Source: Psychrobacter frigidicola (GTDB lineage: Bacteria; Pseudomonadota; Gammaproteobacteria; Pseudomonadales; Moraxellaceae). From it: a stretch of 64,000 bases of DNA. Location of the stretch: positions 62,001 through 126,000 of the forward strand of contig NZ_VORZ01000002.1 in NCBI RefSeq assembly GCF_007997305.1, read 5' to 3'. Below the pieces are notes generated by a model. That model was not told the origin of the DNA. It did no database searches and worked only from the letters and a program-made list of their open reading frames with translations. Of the stretch, positions 59,663-64,000 are shown piece after piece. Position 1 is the first letter of the stretch; each line of letters opens with the position of its first letter. The translations under genes were made by a program, and so were the position numbers.

Positions 59663-60518
59663 AACCTTGCAAATCCTAGTGTTAACAGTAGTTGTAAGCC
59701 TTACCCTCTTTTCCCCAGCCCAAGCTGCTACTTATCAAACTTACGTCATCCACACTTACGGCGGGTCAGCGCTGCTCCCTGCCGTCCGCCAACAGTTAAA
59801 TGCGAGTCATGATGGCGGTACGGTTGCCACTTACCAAGATAAACTGGTGCTAAATACGACTCCTACCAATTATAAAGCCGTACAGCAGCTACTCACTCAG
59901 ATTGATGGTCAGCCGCAAGCTTTAATGGTTTCTATAAAAGTAAGCAATAATAGCAGCGCCCAAAGTAATATCAATCAAGGCCGCGTGATTATCAGTAATC
60001 GAGGCATTCAAGGCGCAGGCATTATTAACCAAAGTAATAACCAGCAGCAAAATAATAGCTTATACCAAGTACAGACTTTGTCCGGCAGTGCTGCCAGTAT
60101 CAGTACTGGCACTTTATGGTCACTGACTCAAAATTATAATGATAATTACTATTCATCCTATAATCGCCCGTCAGGACAGATTATTATTCAACAGCAAATT
60201 TTATTACCAACAACGCAAGGCATCCAAGTCAAACCAAGACTGCTACCTAATGGACAAGTCGAGGTTAATTTAGCACAAGTTGAAGAAAAGTTAGTAAGCG
60301 CTAATTCTTCTTATAATCAGAATAGCCCTAACCGTAATGGTTATTCTAATAATGCCATTAACCGTCAAAGCTTAAATAGTACTATTATTGTCTCGCGTGG
60401 ACAATGGGTTAATATTGGGCAGATATTACAAAATGCGCAAAATCAAAGCTCAAATTATGGTGGTAACAGTACTTCATCTGCGAATAACAGCACGCCCATT
60501 TGGTTATTAGTGCAGTAG
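59646..60518 (+). CDS. Secretin N-terminal-domain-like exported protein
   Basis: 290-aa protein with a signal peptide (ILVLTVVVSLTLFSPAQA, cleavage near residue 27). A domain like the N1 repeats of secretins follows: TYGGSALLPAVRQQLN...TNYKAVQQLLTQIDGQPQALMVSIKVS. A middle part is rich in Asn, Gln and Ser, and QVKPRLLPNGQVEVNLAQVEEKL resembles the start of a secretin barrel strand set. It is much too short for a full secretin, so it cannot form the outer-membrane channel alone. The chosen ATG at 59646 lies inside the PIN-like frame. No other secretion genes are near. The function is unknown. Confidence 0.65.
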   Translation: MDTLIETLQILVLTVVVSLTLFSPAQAATYQTYVIHTYGGSALLPAVRQQLNASHDGGTVATYQDKLVLNTTPTNYKAVQQLLTQIDGQPQALMVSIKVSNNSSAQSNINQGRVIISNRGIQGAGIINQSNNQQQNNSLYQVQTLSGSAASISTGTLWSLTQNYNDNYYSSYNRPSGQIIIQQQILLPTTQGIQVKPRLLPNGQVEVNLAQVEEKLVSANSSYNQNSPNRNGYSNNAINRQSLNSTIIVSRGQWVNIGQILQNAQNQSSNYGGNSTSSANNSTPIWLLVQ

Positions 60519-60548
60519 TTTTATATCAATAAATAATTAATATTTCAC

Positions 60549-60592
60549 AAAAAAGCGCCGTACTGTTATTCGCAGTACCGCGCTTTTATTTT
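60549..60592. terminator. Bidirectional terminator
   Basis: AAAAGCGCCGTACTG pairs with CAGTACCGCGCTTTT (small bulge) over a seven-base loop, with T/A runs on both sides. It separates the secretin-like gene from the convergent decarboxylase gene. Confidence 0.85.
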
Positions 60593-60623
60593 GCAAATGA
60601 TATTGAGATTGACCCCAATTTAC

Positions 60624-61799
60624 TTACTTAATATAAACGACTTCTAACGGTGGAAAGCCATTAAATTCTATGGCAGAGTAAGAGTTGGTATAAGCGCCAG
60701 TTGTTAGCCAGTAGATTTTATCACCAATCTCAAGCTCTTCGGGCAGTTGATAGCCCGTGTCTTCATACATGATGTCGGCTGAATCACAGGTGGGTCCTGC
60801 CAATACGACCGTCCCTGGACTGTTTGAGGTTTCCATCTTCGGAGTATAAACTGGGTATTTAATCGCCTCACCCAAAGTTTCAATTAACCCTTGAAATAGC
60901 CCAACATCGGTATAGACCCAACGCTTCAAATCAGTATGCGACTTACGTGAAATGAGCACCACCTCACTGACCAACACCCCTGAACCACCTACCAAGGAGC
61001 GCCCGGGCTCAAGGATAATCTCCGGCATCTCGTCAGCATTGTAATCATCGCTCAAATAGCGTTTGATTTCTTCTGCATAGACCTGCACAGGGTTGACTTC
61101 ACTAAGATAATTAGCAGGGAAGCCACCACCCAAATTAATCATTTTTAGCTTGATATTTTCTTCGTTGCGCATCCAATCAAACATATATTTAACTTTGGCC
61201 AACGCATCGTCCCATGCTGCCACATCTCTTTGCTGGCTGCCCACATGGAAAGAGATACCGTAGGGTACCAGACCCAAATCACGCGCTTGAATGAGCAAGT
61301 CAATGGCCATATTCGGATGGCAACCAAACTTACGGGACAGCGGCCATTCAGCAGTATCTGAGCCTTCTACTAAGATGCGGACAAATATCTTCGAGCCGGG
61401 TGCATATTTAGCAATATTCTTCAAATCCAGTTCCGAATCGGTGGCATATAGCTGCACGCCTTTGCTATAAGCGTATTCAACGTCACGGGCTTTTTTAATG
61501 GTATTGCCATACGAGATACGCGCGGCATCAACGCCGCAGGCGAGTACCCGATCAAGCTCGTAGACGGAAGCACAATCGAAGTTTGAACCCAAATCTGCCA
61601 GCACGTTAATCACTTCAATGGCAGGGCTAGCTTTCATCGCATAGTGAATTTTTGCCGTAGGAAACAGTCCTACCATCTCGTTATATTTAGTTTTGATACG
61701 CTCTAAGTCCACCACCAAAAAAGGAGTTTCACGACCTTCGGCAGCTTGAGTAAATTTCTGCCAGCTGGCAGGGTCAAAATATTGGTCAATTTTGATCAT
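60624..61799 (-). CDS. Type III PLP-dependent ornithine/lysine decarboxylase
   Basis: Group IV (eukaryotic ODC-like, alanine-racemase fold) decarboxylase making putrescine and/or cadaverine. In the 391-aa protein, PLP Lys56 is in IHYAMKASPA. The substrate and PLP sites include VHVG-like SFHVGSQQRD, LGGGFPANY and EPGRSLVGG, and the catalytic Cys338 is in GPTCDSAD. Length and motifs match the short bacterial ODC/LDC enzymes rather than the large inducible ones or diaminopimelate decarboxylase. Preference between ornithine and lysine cannot be read with confidence. It is the neighbour of def on the same strand, gap 61 bases. Confidence 0.9.
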   Translation of the reverse strand: MIKIDQYFDPASWQKFTQAAEGRETPFLVVDLERIKTKYNEMVGLFPTAKIHYAMKASPAIEVINVLADLGSNFDCASVYELDRVLACGVDAARISYGNTIKKARDVEYAYSKGVQLYATDSELDLKNIAKYAPGSKIFVRILVEGSDTAEWPLSRKFGCHPNMAIDLLIQARDLGLVPYGISFHVGSQQRDVAAWDDALAKVKYMFDWMRNEENIKLKMINLGGGFPANYLSEVNPVQVYAEEIKRYLSDDYNADEMPEIILEPGRSLVGGSGVLVSEVVLISRKSHTDLKRWVYTDVGLFQGLIETLGEAIKYPVYTPKMETSNSPGTVVLAGPTCDSADIMYEDTGYQLPEELEIGDKIYWLTTGAYTNSYSAIEFNGFPPLEVVYIK

Positions 61800-61860
61800 G
61801 ATAATGAACCTTTACTATAAACAATAAATGAGGTGGGCAGTGAATATCTAAAGCAATACC

Positions 61861-62421
61861 CTAAGCATTGACAGGTTGTGGCTGCTTATTGGCTAATCTT
61901 TCGTCCTGTTCCTGCTTTTCTCGTATTTTAATAACTTTGCGCACTTTATCGCGGGCGCGGGTTTGTTTTAGTTTCGATAAATAATCTACAAATATCACCC
62001 CATTCAAATGATCCATCTCGTGCTGGATACACACTGCTAGTAAACCCTCTACCTCTTTATCAATTTCTTTGCCATTCTCATCTAAAGCTTCAATACGTAC
62101 TTTATTAGGGCGATCGACTTTATCATAGACATCCGGTACCGACAGGCAGCCTTCTTCATAGGGCTGCTTCTCTTCTACCAAAGGCGTGACCTTTGGATTA
62201 ATAAATACCATTGGCGTGTCTTTGTCTTCTGACAAATCCATGACAATCAGTTGGATATGCTGATCGACCTGGCTGGCGGCAAGACCGATACCTTGCGCGT
62301 CATACATAGTGTCAATCATATCTGTAATTAAAGTTTTGATGTCGTCAGTAATCTTTTTGACCGGCGTGGCAATGGTGCGCAAGCGCGGGTCAGGATAGTT
62401 CAAAATAGGGAGTAATGCCAT
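61861..62421 (-). CDS. def: Peptide deformylase
   Basis: Removes the N-formyl group from nascent proteins, the counterpart of fmt at the other end of the window. From the ATG at 62421 it is 186 aa with the three motifs [17 protein letters not shown] (metal Cys92) and QHEMDHLNG (His134, Glu135, His138). AGGTGA is well spaced for this ATG; a GTG three codons upstream is less likely. The C-terminal tail is basic and Gln-rich. In most relatives def sits beside fmt; here they are about 61 kb apart. Confidence 0.97.
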   Translation of the reverse strand: MALLPILNYPDPRLRTIATPVKKITDDIKTLITDMIDTMYDAQGIGLAASQVDQHIQLIVMDLSEDKDTPMVFINPKVTPLVEEKQPYEEGCLSVPDVYDKVDRPNKVRIEALDENGKEIDKEVEGLLAVCIQHEMDHLNGVIFVDYLSKLKQTRARDKVRKVIKIREKQEQDERLANKQPQPVNA

Positions 62422-62430
62422 ATGGCTCAC

Positions 62431-62747
62431 CTCAGGAATACGTATAGAATAGGAAGATTATTATAGGATAAATGGGGACAAAAGTAATATTTATCAATGA
62501 TTTTCAGAACGTATCACTATAAATGTTATTGATTTGACGCTTACGAATTATAAATGTTATTGAACAGGATTTGAAATCAGTCCTTATCTATTACAATCAC
62601 AACAACTGGGTTCAGTCATTAAAGTTAGTATGACGGAGTACAAAATTATAAAGTGCCTAGCAGTGTCAAATTGACAAGATATAAAAAAAGGCCTTATAAG
62701 AAATAAGGCCTTTTTTGTTTATGCTATGAGTACCAATGAGATATGTC
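62431..62747. other. def / GlsB-like intergenic region
   Basis: 317 bases. They contain the GlsB-like gene terminator (62683-62716) and presumably the def promoter. A 9-base direct repeat ATAAATGTT occurs twice near 62518-62560. There is no coding candidate. Confidence 0.5.
62683..62716 (-). terminator. Terminator after the GlsB-like gene
   Basis: AAAAGGCCTTAT and ATAAGGCCTTTT form a perfect stem with a short loop and T-runs on both strands, 32 bases past the gene. Confidence 0.88.
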
Positions 62748-63002
62748 TTATATACGACGTTTGCTCATGATCATCTCGTAGATGAAGAGGATGATAATTG
62801 CACCAATCACTGAGAATATGAGTCCAGTAAAGCCACCATCAGCATTGATACCTATGAGACCTGCTACAAACCCACCCAGCATCGCACCCACGATACCTAG
62901 AACAATGGTCATAATCCAACCCATTGGGTCGCTGCCTGGTTTAATCGCACGGGCTAATAGACCTGCAACCAAGCCTATGATAATCATCCAAATAAAGCCC
63001 AT
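62748..63002 (-). CDS. GlsB/YeaQ/YmgE family stress-response membrane protein
   Basis: 84-aa protein of three hydrophobic Gly-rich helices: MGFIWMIIIGLVAGLLARAI, then the family motif KPGSDPMGWIMTIVLGIVGA and GGFVAGLIGI. It ends in a basic tail (MSKRRI). The start at 63002 is set by AGGAG eight bases upstream; the frame runs open to 63083 without a ribosome site there. Relatives are often induced by stress, but the mechanism is unknown. Confidence 0.92.
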   Translation of the reverse strand: MGFIWMIIIGLVAGLLARAIKPGSDPMGWIMTIVLGIVGAMLGGFVAGLIGINADGGFTGLIFSVIGAIIILFIYEMIMSKRRI

Positions 63003-63330
63003 TAGTATTCTCCTAAAGTATTCATTGTAAGTTATATTTTTATTTATCATGTACTGCTTACTTGATGAGTTCATTGTAATCAATCAAGAAGCCAGAAAGT
63101 ACGCGCGAAGTGTTATCTGTGTAGGTGCTATGTCATGAAATTAAGTCATTTGCTATTATTCAGATAGTTTAGGTAAATGAAAGGTTACCAAGGTAGGCTT
63201 AAGGATAACGGAAAAAATATTATTTCCTTATTTCTCAATCATGGAATATGAAAATAGCGCCGTACTTTCAATCGAAAAAGGCGCTATTCATAGTTTTGGT
63301 ATCAGTCATTTTCTTAGAGCGTTATAACGC
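63003..63330. other. GlsB-like / mpl intergenic region
   Basis: 328 bases. They contain the promoter side of the GlsB-like gene and the mpl terminator (63252-63287). Nothing else is recognisable. Confidence 0.45.
63252..63287 (-). terminator. Probable terminator after mpl
   Basis: AATAGCGCC and GGCGCTATT form a stem over an 18-base loop; on the minus strand TTTTCATATT follows. The T-run is short, so efficiency is uncertain. Confidence 0.6.
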
Positions 63331-64000
63331 TTAAGTAAATTGTTTATGTAATGCTGTTAATAAGCGTTCATGAATCCCTTCAAAGCCACCATTAGACATG
63401 ATAATAATCGCATCGCCTAGTCGTACATGAGCGCTCATATGCGCAATGATGGCATCGACACTAGGCATGACTTGTTGATGGCTCATATCTTTACTTCCCG
63501 TATTAGCACGGTCAATTACCTCTTTTAGTCCCCACTCAAGACCGGTGGGCTCATACCAAAGTGTCTGATCTGCCAGTGCTGCTGACTGTGCTAGGCTATC
63601 TTGGTGGATGCCCATTTTCATAGTATTGCTGCGGGGCTCGATAATCGCCCAAATACGTCTGCCTGCCAGTTTCTTTTTAGCACCGTCTAAAGTGGTGGTA
63701 ATGGCGGTCGGATGATGAGCAAAATCATCAAATACCAAAATGTCATTAACGTTACCGATAAGCTCCATCCGGCGTTTAATACCTGCAAATGCTGATAGAG
63801 CAGCACACGCCGTCTCGATACTGACACCAATATTATAAGCCGCAGCCACGGCTACTAAAGCATTATTCACATTATGAACACCACTCATCGACCAATCAAC
63901 GGTGGTTGCCGTATTAATAAGAGTATCAGTGTCATCAATAACAAGGTCAGTAGTGAAAAGGTCACTATCCGTATTTTCATTAAAGTGAATCTTAAACTGA
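63331..64000 (-). CDS. mpl: UDP-N-acetylmuramate:L-Ala-gamma-D-Glu-meso-DAP ligase (partial, N-terminus beyond window)
   Basis: Mur-ligase family enzyme that recycles the cell-wall tripeptide onto UDP-MurNAc. The visible 222 residues include the central-domain end SGVHNVNNALVAVAAAYNIG and the C-terminal domain with RRMELIGNVNDILVFDDFAHHPTA and AIIEPRSNTMKMG. These match Mpl better than MurC (DDYGHHP in MurC, DDFAHHPTA in Mpl). The frame is open to the window end, so an internal ATG at 63888 is not the real start. Confidence 0.92.
   Translation of the reverse strand, partial: QFKIHFNENTDSDLFTTDLVIDDTDTLINTATTVDWSMSGVHNVNNALVAVAAAYNIGVSIETACAALSAFAGIKRRMELIGNVNDILVFDDFAHHPTAITTTLDGAKKKLAGRRIWAIIEPRSNTMKMGIHQDSLAQSAALADQTLWYEPTGLEWGLKEVIDRANTGSKDMSHQQVMPSVDAIIAHMSAHVRLGDAIIIMSNGGFEGIHERLLTALHKQFT

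Noticed and set aside
63331-63888. A complete short Mur-ligase-like gene starting at 63888
   Set aside because: The frame continues open to the window end and encodes further Mur-ligase sequence, so this is the C-terminal part of mpl.

Overview
The window is a near-complete stretch around the replication origin of a gammaproteobacterium. It most resembles Psychrobacter (Moraxellaceae). Grounds for this are the divergent rpmH-rnpA-yidD-yidC-mnmE and dnaA-dnaN-recF-gyrB blocks, a lipoprotein lipase like Psychrobacter lipase 1, moderately low GC, and many cold-organism-like protein variants. I recognised families by motif and context only; no database search was possible. Two genes run off the window: fmt on the left and mpl on the right.

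Layout. 1-5 kb: partial fmt, a hybrid GacS/BarA-like sensor kinase, and ribE. 5.04-5.56 kb: a gene-free stretch with seven DnaA-box-like 9-mers and two parS-like sites. 5.6-12.1 kb (minus strand): ribD, nrdR, mnmE, yidC, yidD, rnpA and rpmH. 12.1-12.8 kb: DnaA-box and AT-rich region, the likely oriC. 12.8-20.2 kb (plus strand): dnaA, dnaN, recF, gyrB. Gene strand flips at about 12.1-12.8 kb, as expected at an origin.

20-41 kb mixes housekeeping genes (rlmF, crotonase, PatB-type lyase, BCCT transporter, guaA, quinone oxidoreductase, a DUF2157/DUF4401/GDYXXLXY membrane operon, MATE pump) with two defence modules: McrBC and a Septu-like PtuAB pair. It also has an Asp/Glu racemase gene broken by two TAA codons. 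41-50 kb holds nitronate monooxygenase, the lipase, a 1173-residue Mrr-like nuclease/STAND-like NTPase, a DsrE-like protein, a thioesterase and a YheT hydrolase. Decayed ends of second copies of the DsrE-like, lipase-like and thioesterase genes lie between them. 50-64 kb carries yigZ, rsuA, a DsbC-like protein, homocysteine methyltransferase, dnaJ, dapB, an AAA ATPase with a PIN-like gene interrupted by TGA, a secretin-fragment protein, a type III PLP decarboxylase, def, a GlsB-like protein and mpl.

Themes. (1) Eleven 14-mers matching GTTYCAYRTGAAAC (parS-like) are spread over 4.8-56.8 kb. One sits inside the stem of the dnaJ terminator and one abuts the gyrB terminator, so this is probably the ParB-organised origin domain. 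(2) Four unrelated defence or defence-like modules (McrBC, PtuAB-like, Mrr-STAND, ATPase-PIN) are inserted singly between housekeeping genes, all on the plus strand, with no recombinase visible. The Mrr-STAND protein and the ATPase-PIN pair are the least familiar. (3) Pseudogenes and gene-end remnants show active turnover between these modules.
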